Shown here: positions 1-11,244 of the stretch, piece by piece | Numbering within the stretch: position 1 is the first letter of the stretch | Layout of the letters: every line of letters starts with the position of its first letter | Assembly (NCBI RefSeq): GCF_010731755.1 | Contig: NZ_AP022589.1 | Location: 2,108,001 to 2,172,000, forward strand | Length of the DNA: 64,000 bases | Reading direction: 5' to 3' | From: Mycolicibacter minnesotensis | GTDB lineage: Bacteria; Actinomycetota; Actinomycetes; Mycobacteriales; Mycobacteriaceae | The notes under the pieces: generated by a model | Databases searched by the model: none | The model's input: only the letters and a program-made list of their open reading frames with translations | What the model was told of the DNA's origin: nothing | Position numbers and translations under genes: made by a program

Positions 1-105
1 AACGGCGGTACTCATGTACAAGGTGTAGCCCCAGCCGATTTCATCGGTGTTACCGACCGATTTCCGAATAGTTGCTCCATCGGGTCGGTGGCGTCCATCA
101 CGCAT
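1..105 (-). CDS. N-terminal fragment of an unidentified protein, cut by the window edge
   Basis: An open frame of 35 codons runs from an ATG at 105 to the left edge without a stop. Its ATG shares the last base of the narK stop codon (TGATG), the usual arrangement of translationally coupled genes in actinobacteria. The peptide starts MRDGRHRPDG and enters a hydrophobic-looking stretch (GWGYTLYMSTAV) at the edge. I do not recognise the family. Coupling to a nitrate transporter suggests a function in nitrogen or anion transport, but that is inference from position only. Confidence 0.5.
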   Translation of the reverse strand, partial: MRDGRHRPDGATIRKSVGNTDEIGWGYTLYMSTAV

Positions 106-1508
106 CACGCCGACACCTTCTCGGGGTCCTGCGCACCAGCGGCCCGATGGGAGCCTCGTGCCAGCGGAGGCCGGCGGACGTACATCACCCATGTCAGTCC
201 CGCAGCCGCGCAGTAGGACGCCAGGAACACCCAGAACGCCGGTGTCTCGCTTCCGAAGCTGGCGTATGCCTGCCGCAGAATCAGGTTGATGGCCACCCCG
301 CCGAGTGCACCGACCGCGGTGGAGAACCCGATCAGTGCACCAGAATGCGAACGGGACCAATGGCGACGTTCCGCTTCAGTGGCAGCCAGTGAGCGGCTTC
401 GGGCCTCGAAGATCGACGGAATCATCTTCAGCACGGACCCGTTTCCCATCCCGGCCAGAACGAACAGCACCATGAAAGCCGCGATGTAGAACACGATCGT
501 CGAGGTAGCAGCGCGACTGTTGTGGTCATCGATGGTGCTGGTGACGACCAGCACCGCAGAGGCCACGATCATGCCGAGGAACACCACCAGGGTTACCCGC
601 CCGCCACCACGGCGGTCGGCCACCCGACCACCGTAGATGCGGGATAGGGCGCCCAATAGGGGCCCCAGAAAAGCGATTCGGGCGGCGTAGAGCGCCGCCT
701 CGGCGGGGCTGTGGCCGGCTTTCTCGAAGGTGGCGTGCAGTACCTGGGCGAAGGCGAAGGCGAATCCGATGAACGAGCCGAAAGCTGCGCAGTACAACGC
801 CGAAACGATCCAGCTGTCGGGGACTGACAGAATCGATCGGATGCCGCCCACCTCTTGCCCGCCGTGGTCGAGGTTGTCCATCCACAGCGCAGAACAGACG
901 CCGATCACGGCCAGCAGTACCAGGTAGATCGCGCACACCAGTTCGGGCTTGGTGTTGCCGACTGTGGCCAGTACCAACAGGCCGACCAGCTGGATGGCGG
1001 CGACCCCGAGGTTGCCTATGCCGCCGCACAGCCCGAGGGCGACGCCTTTGAGTCGTTGCGGGTAGAAGGCGTCGACGTTGGCCAGCGCCGCGGCGTAGTT
1101 GCCGCCGCCCAATCCGGTCAGCGCCGCGCACACCAGATACATCCAGAGCGGTTGACCGGGATTGATGAGCAACAGCAGCGTCCCCACGGTGGGAATCAGG
1201 AGAATCAGCGACGAGAACACCGCCCAGTCTCGGCCGCCGAACTTCGCGTTGGCCCGCACGTACGGAACGCGGGCGCATCCGCCGACCAGAGTGGCGACCG
1301 CCGCCAGCAGAAGTTTGTCACCGGCCTTGATGCCGTAGACGGATTCGGGCATGAACAGCACCACCACCGACCATAACGACCAGATGGAGAACGCGACATG
1401 CGTGCTGGCGGTGGACCAGATGAGGTTGCGTCGCGCGATCGCGGCATTGCCGGCCTCCCAGGCCGCGCAGTCCTCCGGATCGAAATTGCTGATGTGGCGC
1501 TTGGTCAT
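105..1508 (-). CDS. narK: NarK-family nitrate/nitrite transporter (MFS)
   Basis: A 467-residue inner-membrane protein of the major facilitator superfamily, nitrate/nitrite porter branch. It opens with the mycobacterial NarK signature (DPEDCAAWEAGN) before the first membrane segment. It carries two glycine-rich nitrate-signature-like stretches, TGLGGGNYAAALANV near residue 135 and GLCGGIGNLG near 165, followed by about twelve hydrophobic segments. I chose the ATG at 1508 because GAGGAG lies about 10 bases upstream; the frame is open 17 codons further but that extension lacks a ribosome site. Location next to the aac/oxoprolinase block matches narK3 (Rv0261c) of M. tuberculosis. Expected role: uptake of nitrate or exchange with nitrite across the cytoplasmic membrane. 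The direction of transport cannot be read from the sequence. Confidence 0.88.
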   Translation of the reverse strand: MTKRHISNFDPEDCAAWEAGNAAIARRNLIWSTASTHVAFSIWSLWSVVVLFMPESVYGIKAGDKLLLAAVATLVGGCARVPYVRANAKFGGRDWAVFSSLILLIPTVGTLLLLINPGQPLWMYLVCAALTGLGGGNYAAALANVDAFYPQRLKGVALGLCGGIGNLGVAAIQLVGLLVLATVGNTKPELVCAIYLVLLAVIGVCSALWMDNLDHGGQEVGGIRSILSVPDSWIVSALYCAAFGSFIGFAFAFAQVLHATFEKAGHSPAEAALYAARIAFLGPLLGALSRIYGGRVADRRGGGRVTLVVFLGMIVASAVLVVTSTIDDHNSRAATSTIVFYIAAFMVLFVLAGMGNGSVLKMIPSIFEARSRSLAATEAERRHWSRSHSGALIGFSTAVGALGGVAINLILRQAYASFGSETPAFWVFLASYCAAAGLTWVMYVRRPPLARGSHRAAGAQDPEKVSA

Positions 1509-1735
1509 ACGGTCTCCTCGGGCTCCGGGACCACCGCTATACGAAGAATCTCGCATCACGATGGACGGAGTGCGAACCTACCGAGCCGATCTGGCAAGCA
1601 GCAGAGCAGAACCTGAAAATGAGATGGACCGCCGACGCCGGAGTGGCCGGCGTCACGTATTTAGCCTAGGCGCAGCGCATTTCGCCTGGCTGAGCAGCTC
1701 AGCGACGAAGCGTTGCGTTCGGTTGGAAACATCTG

Positions 1736-2953
1736 TCAGCTGACTGGAAACCAGCCGTCGACTGCCTTCGCGAACTGGAGATACAGCGGAATTCCGATGG
1801 TCACGTTGTAGGAGAACGTGAGTCCCAGGGAGGCGGCCAGCGGCACCGTGGGACTGGCCTCGGGTATGGCCGCTCGCTGCACCGCGGGTACCGCGATGTA
1901 GGACGCCGCGCCACACAGCACCGCGAACAACACGTAGCTGCCGGTCTCGAAGTGGGTACCGGTAAGCAGGGCATAGATACGGATGATGATGATCCCGCTC
2001 ATCGCAAACAGATTCGGAGCCAACAGTCCGAACGCGATCAATCCGCGACCAGCGCTGCGCAGATCCTGGAGTTTGCGCGACGCCGTCATTCCCATCTCGA
2101 GCAGAAACAGGCACAACATCCCCTGGAATGCCGTCACGAAGACGCGGTCGTCGTCCTCGATGACGGAGGCGCCCTGCAGACGACTGACGAAGCCGATCAT
2201 GATCCCACCGAACAACAGGAACAGTCCTGGGTTGAGCAGCACTTCTCGCGCCAGTGCTCGCGTGCTCGGTGCCGAAGCCGAAGAGGCTGCCGCAGTATCC
2301 GACTCGGTGCCCTCCAGCCTTTCCAGTGAGAGGTCGATCTCGTCTTGAACCCCTTGGGTGTACCGCGTCGAAGCGTTTCCGCCCACCTGGGCGGCCCCGA
2401 CCAGCTGCCGACTGGCCTGCGCGGTGTAGCCGGGCTCGTCGGCCATGTTGCCCAAAGCGTCCACGCCGCGCTCCCGAATCCGCGCGACCAGGATCAGGGC
2501 TACGAGGCAGCCCGGGATCTCCATCACCGCCAGCATCACCGGCATGTACGCGTCGAACGCGATGTCCAACGTGCCGAGCACGCCCACGCAGGTCGCGAAT
2601 GTGCCGGCCGAGTCCGAGCCGTAGTAACCGGCGACCGTGGCCCGATCGATGCGGCGCATGCGGGTCATCCGCGCAAGCAGGCCGTAGGTGACGAATCCGA
2701 TAGTCAGGTTGGTCAGGAAACCCAGCACGATGAGCCCCAGAACGCCACCGATCTTCGATGTGTCGAGCGTGGCGAGCTCTTCACCGCCACGCCAGCCGAT
2801 GGCCACCAGCAAATACAACGTCAGGCCCTGATACAGCACCTGCGGGAACTCGAACTTGATCCGCAGCAGGGGGATGAGGAACCCCATGTAGAAGAAAAGC
2901 AGCAGGGGCTTGAACAAGTTGTGGGTGAAGTTGTGCCAGAACTCGTACAGCAT
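1736..2953 (-). CDS. SbtA-family sodium-dependent bicarbonate transporter
   Basis: A 405-residue polytopic membrane protein of the SbtA / DUF897 family (sodium-driven high-affinity bicarbonate uptake in cyanobacteria). Hydrophobic segments form two blocks separated by a charged cytosolic loop around residues 190-245 containing DEIDLSLERLEG, as in SbtA. The motif GYYGSDSAGTFATCVG near residue 95 and the C-terminal PAVQRAAIPEASPTVPLAASLGLTF belong to the conserved half-repeats. The ATG at 2953 is preceded by GGAGAG at a good distance; a longer open frame to 3115 has no ribosome site and is unlike the family N-terminus. No SbtB (PII-like regulator) lies next to it. A long 5' region follows upstream, so expression may be independently controlled. 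Substrate in mycobacteria is inferred from family. Confidence 0.85.
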   Translation of the reverse strand: MLYEFWHNFTHNLFKPLLLFFYMGFLIPLLRIKFEFPQVLYQGLTLYLLVAIGWRGGEELATLDTSKIGGVLGLIVLGFLTNLTIGFVTYGLLARMTRMRRIDRATVAGYYGSDSAGTFATCVGVLGTLDIAFDAYMPVMLAVMEIPGCLVALILVARIRERGVDALGNMADEPGYTAQASRQLVGAAQVGGNASTRYTQGVQDEIDLSLERLEGTESDTAAASSASAPSTRALAREVLLNPGLFLLFGGIMIGFVSRLQGASVIEDDDRVFVTAFQGMLCLFLLEMGMTASRKLQDLRSAGRGLIAFGLLAPNLFAMSGIIIIRIYALLTGTHFETGSYVLFAVLCGAASYIAVPAVQRAAIPEASPTVPLAASLGLTFSYNVTIGIPLYLQFAKAVDGWFPVS

Positions 2954-3395
2954 GTGGTGTCTCTCCAGGGGTTCTTCGTACAGCGGCCAGGGCAAGCCCG
3001 CGACGGTCACACCATAAGTCCCGTTTTGTCGGGCGTCTTGCCGAAGTCGGCCCCTGGAGACGATTGGCAGCAGAGTGGCAGGGAGCCAAAAATTCGGGCC
3101 CCGGGCCCACGTCATCGGTGCCCTGGGTGCGGGGGGCCGGTGGAAGATCTGGCGCGATGAACACGCAGCTCATCGCCGCGGCAGCGTTGTCTCTGGGGAG
3201 AAGCGAACCGTGCATGTGCAGCTCGCAGCAGGATCCCGGGTGAGCCGACTGCAACATTAAGTTAATGAATAATCGTGCCGGTGGGTAGATCCCACGGGTG
3301 ATTCTTATGAACGCTCCAATGATGCGACCGGGCTGGACGGTCTGCCGCCCGGCCACTCGGCGTGCACCGCCCGTCCATCGGGCGTTAACCGAGCG
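2954..3395. other. 442-bp gene-free region upstream of sbtA
   Basis: No protein-coding frame with a plausible start, family resemblance or ribosome site was found on either strand. The region lies 5' of sbtA and 3' of the oxoprolinase/aac operon. It holds an AT-rich core at about 3253-3275 with a perfect 13-bp palindrome, a small GTGGG/CCCAC stem at 3281-3295, and a GC palindrome near 3097-3110. I looked for a known riboswitch class on the minus strand and could not match one. Confidence 0.5.
3255..3267. promoter_or_regulatory. 13-bp palindrome, possible operator for sbtA
   Basis: CATTAAGTTAATG is a perfect inverted repeat (six-base arms, one-base centre) inside the only AT-rich patch of the intergenic region, about 300 bases upstream of the sbtA start. 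The composition suits a promoter/operator. The protein that might bind it is unknown. Confidence 0.35.
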
Positions 3396-4843
<1,448 letters not shown>

Positions 4844-4848
4844 GGCGA

Positions 4849-5508
4849 TCACGCGGCCCGGAACTGCACTGATAGGCCCGGCGTCAGCAGTGCGGGGTCG
4901 GGCCGATCCAGGTCCCATAAGACGGCGTCGGTATGGCCGATGATCTGCCAGCCGCCGGGCCACTCACGCGGATAGATACCGCTGAACTGGCCGGCCAGTG
5001 CCACCGAGCCGGCCGGAACCGCGGCCCGCAACTCGGCCCGGCGCGGTACCTGCAGTCGGGGATCCCCGCCGAGCAGATAGGCGAACCCCGGAGTGGAGCC
5101 GCCGAACCCGACCAGCCACGGTGCGGCGGTGTGGGCGTTGATGATCTGGGCGACACTGAGGCCGGTGCGCTGAGCCACCTCGGTCAGGTCCGGCCCGTCG
5201 TAGACGACGTCGATAATCACGTCCGCGGGGCCGTGTGGGGCGCGGGCCGCGCCGGCGTCGGTGTCGACATGCAGGTGTGTCAGCCGATGCCGGATGCCCG
5301 GCAGAAAGCGGGGAGAAGCCACCTTCACCAAAACCGTGTGTGAGGCCGGGACGATGTCGACGACGCCGGGGAAGTCGGCCGAACGCAGCGCCGCAGTCCA
5401 GGCCAGAACGTCGCTGGTGGAGTCGAACTGCAGCAGCAAGGCGCTGTCGCCGTAGTCCAGGATCGCGTCGGTCTTGGTGAAACCCGGGAAGTCCAATGCC
5501 ACGCTCAT
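4849..5508 (-). CDS. pxpB: 5-oxoprolinase subunit PxpB (KipI-like)
   Basis: A 219-residue protein of the allophanate hydrolase subunit 1 / KipI family. It shows the conserved start [13 protein letters not shown], the central [18 protein letters not shown], and [19 protein letters not shown] followed by [19 protein letters not shown], the usual arrangement of the family. It partners PxpC, encoded immediately downstream. The ATG at 5508 (MSVALDF) is preferred over the open extension to 5556, which gives a cysteine-rich non-family N-terminus. The ribosome site is weak. A 96-base gap separates it from fecB2, so a minor internal promoter is possible. Counterpart of Rv0264c. Confidence 0.87.
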   Translation of the reverse strand: MSVALDFPGFTKTDAILDYGDSALLLQFDSTSDVLAWTAALRSADFPGVVDIVPASHTVLVKVASPRFLPGIRHRLTHLHVDTDAGAARAPHGPADVIIDVVYDGPDLTEVAQRTGLSVAQIINAHTAAPWLVGFGGSTPGFAYLLGGDPRLQVPRRAELRAAVPAGSVALAGQFSGIYPREWPGGWQIIGHTDAVLWDLDRPDPALLTPGLSVQFRAA

Positions 5509-5604
5509 GCCACGACCGTAGCCCCCAACGGCGTCAAATAGTGACGTAGAACACAATTCTGCGGGGGCTGCCAGAGGGGTCTTACCGAACCTCCAGAGTT
5601 GCGC

Positions 5605-6552
5605 CTAGCCAGTGATCGTGGCGATCAGCGCCGGCAGCTCCCGGGCCACCACCGGATAGCTCAGGGGTGAGGCAAACGCGATGGCGCCTGCCTGCTCCTT
5701 CGTGGTGAAGATGCTGCGCGACTCGTAGGCCGCAATCTCGGGGTCGGCCAACAGCGCCGAGCGCTCGTCGTCGCTATCGGTGGTCCAGATCAGCACATCG
5801 GCGTTGCCCAGTGTCTGCCCGAGCCGATCACCGTCGATCAGCGGCGCAGCGTCGGCGACAGTCAGCCCCATCTGGGCCAGAAATGCCGTGCGCCAACCGG
5901 TGGCGGCGCTCACGGCGCCCCGGTCGAGGCGCCCGGCCAGCAGCAGCACCTTCTTCCCGGCAAACCCGGGGTGCGCGGCGGCAACATCGGTGAACGCGGC
6001 ATCGACACCGTCGACCAGCGACTGCATCTGCTGACCGCGATGCACCGCTGTACCGATGGCGGCGGCCTGAACCTTCCAGGGTTCGAAGAAGGCTTCACCG
6101 CTCGACTGCGGCACGGTCGGTGCTATCGCGGACAGCTTCTGATACGTATCGGCGTCCACGCCGGCATTCGTGGCGATGATCAGATCGGGTTTGAGGTCGG
6201 CGATCGGCTTGACTGCGATCCCCTCAGCCAAGGTCAGCACTACCGGCTTGGCGTCCCCGAGCTGGCGCCGTGCCCAGGGCCAGACTCCGAAAGGCTGATC
6301 CCCGAACCATTCGGTCACCGCGATCGGGACGACGCCCAGGGCCAACAGGTCGTCCTGCCCGGTGTAGCCGGCACAGACCACCCGGCGTGGGGGCTCCGGG
6401 ACGGTCGTCTCGCCGAACAGGTGCTTGATGGTGACCGGTCCGGGCGCCGCGTCGTTGCCGGGCTGGTTCGATGAGCAGGATGTCAGCAGTGCGGCGGCAC
6501 CAGCCGCGCCGCAGAGGCCGAAGAAGCCGCGCCGGCTCCACTGGTCGGACAT
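5605..6552 (-). CDS. fecB2: FecB2-like iron-siderophore binding lipoprotein
   Basis: A 315-residue periplasmic binding protein of the class III siderophore/B12 type. The N-terminus has a twin-arginine motif (SRRGFFG), a hydrophobic stretch and a lipobox ending LTSC at about residues 22-25, so it is predicted to be exported by Tat and lipid-anchored outside the membrane. PPRRVVCAGYTGQDDLLALGVVPIAV and DLKPDLIIATN are the typical lobe-1 signatures. Ferric siderophore or haem-type ligands are expected from the family. No permease or ATPase is adjacent. It sits inside the oxoprolinase operon (20-base gap to oplA), exactly as Rv0265c does in M. tuberculosis. Why an iron-binding lipoprotein is fixed in this operon is not known. 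Confidence 0.85.
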   Translation of the reverse strand: MSDQWSRRGFFGLCGAAGAAALLTSCSSNQPGNDAAPGPVTIKHLFGETTVPEPPRRVVCAGYTGQDDLLALGVVPIAVTEWFGDQPFGVWPWARRQLGDAKPVVLTLAEGIAVKPIADLKPDLIIATNAGVDADTYQKLSAIAPTVPQSSGEAFFEPWKVQAAAIGTAVHRGQQMQSLVDGVDAAFTDVAAAHPGFAGKKVLLLAGRLDRGAVSAATGWRTAFLAQMGLTVADAAPLIDGDRLGQTLGNADVLIWTTDSDDERSALLADPEIAAYESRSIFTTKEQAGAIAFASPLSYPVVARELPALIATITG

Positions 6553-6571
6553 CGCGTGAGATTAACTCCGA

Positions 6572-9500
6572 TCAGCGGGGCTCGCCATACCCGCCACCGC
6601 CCGGAGTTTCGATCACCAGCACGTCCCCGTGGAAAACGTCGACGGAATCGCATCCGGCCAACTCGGTCACGGTGCCGTCGGCGCGTTCCACGCGGTTGCG
6701 GCCCAACCCTCCGGGCAGGCCGCCTGCCATCCCGTAGGGCGCAACCCGCCGGTGCCCCGTCAGCACGCTGACCGTCATCTGTTCGAGGAACTCGATTCGC
6801 CGCAGCCCGCCATCGCCGCCGCGCCAATGTCCGGTACCGCCACTGCCGTGGCGTATCGAGAACTCGCGCAGTAAGACCGGAAAGCGCATCTCCAGGATCT
6901 CGGGGTCGGTGAGCCGCGAATTAGTCATGTGGGTCTGCACCACCGAGGCGCCGTCGAAGCCTTGTCCTGCGCCGGACCCGGAGCCGAGCGTCTCGTAGTA
7001 CTGGTGGCCGGTGTTGCCGAACGTGACGTTGTTCATGGTTCCCGAGCCTTCGGCCTGCACGCTCAGGGCAGCCAGCAATGCGCCGGTGATGGCTTGGGAG
7101 GTCTCGACGTTGCCGGCTACCACCGCGGCCGGGTACGCGGGCGACAACAGCGTCCCGGCCGGGATCCTGATCTGCAGCGGGCGCAGGCAACCGTCATTGA
7201 TCGGGATGTCGTCGGCCACCAGAGTTCGGAAGACATAGAGCACCGCGGCCGTGGCCACCGAGGACGGCGCATTGAAGTTCGTCGTCAATTGCGTCGACGT
7301 TCCCTCGAAGTCGATGACGGCGCTGCGCGCCGCGCGGTCGACGGCGACGCGTACCGCGATGGTTGCGCCGGAGTCCATCTCATAGTGGAACTCGCCGTCG
7401 TCGAGGGAATCGATGACACGGCGGACGGCTTCTTCGGCGTTGTCCTGCACGTGGCGCATGTAGGCCTGTACGACCTCCAGGCCGAAATGGGCGATCATGG
7501 AATGGATCTCGTCGATGCCCTTGTTGTTGGCGGCGATCTGTGCGCGAAGATCGGCGAGGTTGGTCTCCGGGCTACGCGAGGGATACGTCGCGCCCGCCAG
7601 AAGCGCGCGGGTCGCCTCTTCGCGGAATTGCCCGTCGTCGACCAACAGCCAGTTGTCGAACAGCACGCCCTCCTCGACCACGGAGTGGCTGTCTGCCGGC
7701 ATGGAACCGGGTGTGGTTCCGCCGATCTCGGCGTGGTGACCGCGCGAGGCGACGAAGAACAACACGGGGTCGTCTTCGGTGGCGCAATCGGCGTACACCG
7801 GGGTGACGACAGTGATGTCGGGGAGATGCGTGCCGCCGTGGTACGGATCGTTGACCGCATAGACCTGACCGGGCCGCATGGTCGCGGCCCTGCGCGCGAT
7901 CACTTCCTTGACGGTCGCGCCCATCGAGCCCAGGTGTACCGGGATATGCGGTGCATTGGCCACCAGGTTGCCGTGCGCATCAAACAGCGCGCAGGAGAAG
8001 TCCAGCCGTTCGCGGATGTTCACCGACTGGGAGGTGGCCTCCAATCGGGCGCCCATCTGCTCGGCGATCGCCATGAACAGGTTGTTGAAGATCTCCAGCA
8101 GCACGGGATCGGCCGCGGTGCCCGCCGCGGCCGCTGCGGTGGTGGCGAGCTGTTGCAGCACCAGCTGTCCGTCGGCGGTCAGCTGAGCCTGCCAGCCCTC
8201 ATCGACCACCGTGGTGGCGTTGTCCTCGGCGATGATGGCCGGCCCGGTCACCATGTCGGCGAGCGATTCCCGCCGGTACAGCGGTGCATCGCGCCAGGCG
8301 CCGCCGCTATACAGGCGCACCATGGCGCCGCTGCGGCCGGACGTGGTGCTGCCGCCTGGCTGGAACAACTCGGGTTGCGCGGTGAGCCCTGTTGCCTCGA
8401 CGGCGACCGCCTCGGCGATCAGCGGGCGTTCCATCAGAAACGAGTACATGCTGCGGTGGCTGTCCCCGAAAGCCGTCGTCATCGCGGTCAGGTCACCGAG
8501 CTCGACGGGGATCGAGGTGTCGGTGCCCGCGTAACGCAGGTGCACGCGCCGGATGATTCGGATTCGCTCGGGCGAGACATCCTGGGCGGCAAGCTCGTTG
8601 CGCGCCTGTCGTTCCAGGTCGTCGGCGACGTTGCCTAGTTCGGCGAGGTTCTCGGCCTCCAGCGGTATCTCTGTCGCGCGTTCACGAATCACCGTGGTGT
8701 CGGCCAGTCCGATCCCGAGTGCGGAGAGCACCCCCGCCATGGGCGGCACCAGCACCGTGCGGATACCGAGTTCGTCGGCGACCGCGCAGGCGTGCTGCCC
8801 CCCGGCTCCGCCGAAGGTGGTCAGGGCGTAGCGGGTGATGTCGTGGCCCTTGGCCACCGAGATCTTCTTGACGGCATTGGCCATGTTCGCCACGGCGATG
8901 CGCAGGAATCCCTCGGCCACCTGTTCGGGACTGCGCGCGTCGCCGGTGGCGATGCTGATTTCGTTGGCCAAGGCGGCAAAGGACCGCTCGACGGTCGCGG
9001 CATCCAGCGGCTGGTCGCCGGCGTCGCCGAACACGGCCGGGAAGTGGGCGGACTGGATCCGACCGAGCATCACGTTGGCATCGGTGACGGTCAAGGGACC
9101 GCCGCGCCGGTAGCAGGCCGGTCCGGGGTTGGCGCCGGCGGACTCCGGGCCCACCCGATACCGACTTCCGTCGAAGTGCAGGATCGAGCCGCCGCCCGCC
9201 GCGACCGTATGGATGTGCAGCATCGGTGCCCGCAGCCGCACCCCGGCAACCTCGGTGGTGAACACCCGCTCGTATCCGCCGGTGGCCACGCTGTAGTGCG
9301 ACACGTCGGTGGAAGTGCCGCCCATGTCGAACCCGATCACCGAGTCGAAGCCGGCCAGCGCCGACATGCGGACCATGCCGACGATCCCGCCGGCGGGCCC
9401 GGACAGGATCGCGTCTTTGCCGCGGAAGTGATCTGCGGCCGCCAGGCCGCCGTTGGACTGCATGAACATCAGCCGCACGTCGGTCAGCTGGTCGGCCACC

Positions 9501-10174
9501 TGCGCCACGTAGCGGCGCAGTACCGGTGACAGGTAGGCGTCGACGACGGCGGTGTCGCCACGGGGAATCAATTTGGGTAGTGGACTGGCCTCGCACGACA
9601 GGGAGACCTGGGTGAATCCGATCCGGCGGGCGAGCTCGGCGATCGCCTTCTCATGCGCGGCATTGCGGTAGCTGTGCAGGCACACCACCGCGCACGCGGC
9701 GATACCGTCTGCGTGGGCGGCGCGTAGTGGCCCCGCCAATGCCTCCAGGTCGGGTGTCTGCAATACGGTCCCGTCGGCGGTGATGCGTTCGTCGACCTCG
9801 ATGGTGCGTTCGTAGAGTTGCTCGGGCGCCACGATGTGCCGGTCGAAGATGCGCGGCCGATTCTGATAGGCGATCCGCAGCGCGTCGCCGAAGCCCCGCG
9901 TGATGATCAGCAGGGTGCGCTCGCCGGCGCGCTCAAGCAGCGCATTGGTGGCCACCGTGGTGCCCATCCGCACCGAGTCGATCAGCCCGGTCGGAATCGG
10001 CGCGGTGTCGTCGAGCTGCAGCAGCGCACGGATTCCGGCCACGGCAGCGTCGCGGTAGTTGCCGGGGTTCTCCGAGAGGAGCTTGTGGGTGAGCAGGTGG
10101 CCGTCGGGGTGGCGGGCCACGATGTCGGTGAACGTGCCGCCCCGGTCGATCCAGAACTGCCAGGTAGCCGACAC
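6572..10174 (-). CDS. oplA: OplA, ATP-dependent 5-oxoprolinase (fused HyuA-HyuB)
   Basis: A 1200-residue protein with the two hydantoinase/oxoprolinase halves in one chain. Residues about 1-680 are HyuA-like, with the ATP-fold N-terminus [18 protein letters not shown], then [12 protein letters not shown] and [35 protein letters not shown] broken by variable loops. Residues about 690-1200 are HyuB-like, with [29 protein letters not shown] and the glycine-rich C-terminal [18 protein letters not shown]. It hydrolyses 5-oxo-L-proline to glutamate using ATP in the cytosol. The start is GTG at 10174, three bases after the stop of the regulator (TGACCCGTG), so the two are almost certainly co-translated. 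Length agrees with Rv0266c (about 1209 residues). Confidence 0.93.
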   Translation of the reverse strand: MSATWQFWIDRGGTFTDIVARHPDGHLLTHKLLSENPGNYRDAAVAGIRALLQLDDTAPIPTGLIDSVRMGTTVATNALLERAGERTLLIITRGFGDALRIAYQNRPRIFDRHIVAPEQLYERTIEVDERITADGTVLQTPDLEALAGPLRAAHADGIAACAVVCLHSYRNAAHEKAIAELARRIGFTQVSLSCEASPLPKLIPRGDTAVVDAYLSPVLRRYVAQVADQLTDVRLMFMQSNGGLAAADHFRGKDAILSGPAGGIVGMVRMSALAGFDSVIGFDMGGTSTDVSHYSVATGGYERVFTTEVAGVRLRAPMLHIHTVAAGGGSILHFDGSRYRVGPESAGANPGPACYRRGGPLTVTDANVMLGRIQSAHFPAVFGDAGDQPLDAATVERSFAALANEISIATGDARSPEQVAEGFLRIAVANMANAVKKISVAKGHDITRYALTTFGGAGGQHACAVADELGIRTVLVPPMAGVLSALGIGLADTTVIRERATEIPLEAENLAELGNVADDLERQARNELAAQDVSPERIRIIRRVHLRYAGTDTSIPVELGDLTAMTTAFGDSHRSMYSFLMERPLIAEAVAVEATGLTAQPELFQPGGSTTSGRSGAMVRLYSGGAWRDAPLYRRESLADMVTGPAIIAEDNATTVVDEGWQAQLTADGQLVLQQLATTAAAAAGTAADPVLLEIFNNLFMAIAEQMGARLEATSQSVNIRERLDFSCALFDAHGNLVANAPHIPVHLGSMGATVKEVIARRAATMRPGQVYAVNDPYHGGTHLPDITVVTPVYADCATEDDPVLFFVASRGHHAEIGGTTPGSMPADSHSVVEEGVLFDNWLLVDDGQFREEATRALLAGATYPSRSPETNLADLRAQIAANNKGIDEIHSMIAHFGLEVVQAYMRHVQDNAEEAVRRVIDSLDDGEFHYEMDSGATIAVRVAVDRAARSAVIDFEGTSTQLTTNFNAPSSVATAAVLYVFRTLVADDIPINDGCLRPLQIRIPAGTLLSPAYPAAVVAGNVETSQAITGALLAALSVQAEGSGTMNNVTFGNTGHQYYETLGSGSGAGQGFDGASVVQTHMTNSRLTDPEILEMRFPVLLREFSIRHGSGGTGHWRGGDGGLRRIEFLEQMTVSVLTGHRRVAPYGMAGGLPGGLGRNRVERADGTVTELAGCDSVDVFHGDVLVIETPGGGGYGEPR

Positions 10175-10177
10175 GGG

Positions 10178-11089
10178 TCACATTCTGCCGTCGATGGGCG
10201 GGGGTGGGGAAGCCAGTCCGGGGCTGCGGTGTCCGGTGAGCAGCGCGACCGCGAAATCGGCGTAGGTGCGTGCGGTTTCTTCCGGCGTGGCGGGGCCGTC
10301 GGCGTTGAACCATTGCGGCAGCGAGGTGCACATGGTCGTGATGGCGCGTCCGGCGATCCGGCGGTTCAGAATGTCGCCGACGTCGACGGCGCACTCCCAT
10401 GCGCAACGGTCGATTGCTGCGTCGAGCATGTGTTGCAGGTGATTTCGCGAGTCCGCGATCCGTTGGCGATTCGCGGCGGTAAGGCTGCGCATCTCGCTGG
10501 CTCCGATGAACGCCAGCTTCTGGCGGTGGGTGTGGAACAGTGCCAGAGCTTCCACGGCCAGGCGCACCTCATCGAGACCGGACGTGGCTTCGGCGCGGGC
10601 GGCGTCGACTCGCCAATGCAGTTCGGTCATCGTCAGGTCGAGGATCGCGACCAGCAGGGTCTGCTTGTCGGGGTAGTGGTGGTAGATCCCGGGAACACTC
10701 ATACCGGCGCGGGCAGAGATGTCCCGCATGGTGCTGCCGTGATAGCCGGTCTGAACGAAGGCGTCGATGGCCGCCGCCAACACGCCGTCCAGCGCCAGGG
10801 GCGGAAAGCGTCTCCAGTCGCGGGGGCCCGCGTCGGCGTCGCCGTCCTGCGCGCGTCGCGGATTGACCGGAGGGCGGGTGACGGTGCCGGCAAGGATCTG
10901 GGCCGGCGTCACGCCGAGAGCTCCGGCGCACTCCTGAAGTCGCGACACCGAGATCCCCGTTTTGCCGTTCTCGATCGCGCTCACCGTGGCGGGGCTGACC
11001 CGAAGGCACTGTGCGAGGTCTCGGACGGTCAGGCCCCGGGCACGGCGTGCGGCGCGGATCGCGGTGCCGCACTGCTGCGAGCCTGCCAC
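10178..11089 (-). CDS. XRE-TetR fusion transcriptional regulator
   Basis: A 303-residue regulator with two DNA-binding domains. Residues about 5-63 form a Cro/XRE helix-turn-helix (IRAARRARGLTVRDLAQ, then VSPATVSAIENGK). After a linker rich in R, P and D, a TetR-type domain begins near residue 92, with DAFVQTGYHGSTMRDISARAGMSVPGIYHHYPDKQTLL as its helix-turn-helix, then a helical ligand-binding half. I set the start at the GTG at 11089 because an ideal GGAGGTGA sits two bases before it; a GTG six bases upstream is also in frame. It heads the oplA operon and is divergent from the acyl-CoA dehydrogenase operon, with a perfect palindrome between them. It probably represses itself and one or both operons in response to an acyl-CoA-like ligand (inference). 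Confidence 0.85.
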   Translation of the reverse strand: MAGSQQCGTAIRAARRARGLTVRDLAQCLRVSPATVSAIENGKTGISVSRLQECAGALGVTPAQILAGTVTRPPVNPRRAQDGDADAGPRDWRRFPPLALDGVLAAAIDAFVQTGYHGSTMRDISARAGMSVPGIYHHYPDKQTLLVAILDLTMTELHWRVDAARAEATSGLDEVRLAVEALALFHTHRQKLAFIGASEMRSLTAANRQRIADSRNHLQHMLDAAIDRCAWECAVDVGDILNRRIAGRAITTMCTSLPQWFNADGPATPEETARTYADFAVALLTGHRSPGLASPPPPIDGRM

Positions 11090-11105
11090 CGTCACCTCCG
11101 CTGTT

Positions 11106-11122
11106 GTTCAGGAATACTGAAC
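11106..11122. promoter_or_regulatory. 17-bp palindromic operator between regulator and fadE operon
   Basis: GTTCAGGAATACTGAAC is a perfect inverted repeat with six-base arms and a five-base centre, 16 bases upstream of the XRE-TetR start. A further half-site CTGAAC lies at 11147-11152. The position between two divergent transcription units, beside the regulator gene, is the classic place for an autoregulated operator. Confidence 0.6.
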
Positions 11123-11244
11123 TATACCGCAGCGGAATCTGCGCCCCTGAACCGTTTTTTGACGGCAAATGCTCCGTTGTGTCACAGTCCGTAGTGTTCG
11201 GGCCGAGTGATCGGTCGGTAAATGCGAGTGGGTGATGGGGTGAC

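Noticed and set aside
2954..3300. A possible riboswitch in the sbtA leader
   Set aside because: I compared the minus strand with remembered ydaO (c-di-AMP) and cobalamin core motifs and found no convincing match, so no call was made.
2781..3356. A 191-codon minus-strand frame across the sbtA leader
   Set aside because: It overlaps the sbtA N-terminus in another frame, has no ribosome site or recognisable domain; treated as non-coding.
6929..8638. A 569-codon open frame on the plus strand
   Set aside because: It is antisense to oplA, whose protein matches its family along the whole length; long antisense frames are normal at this GC content.
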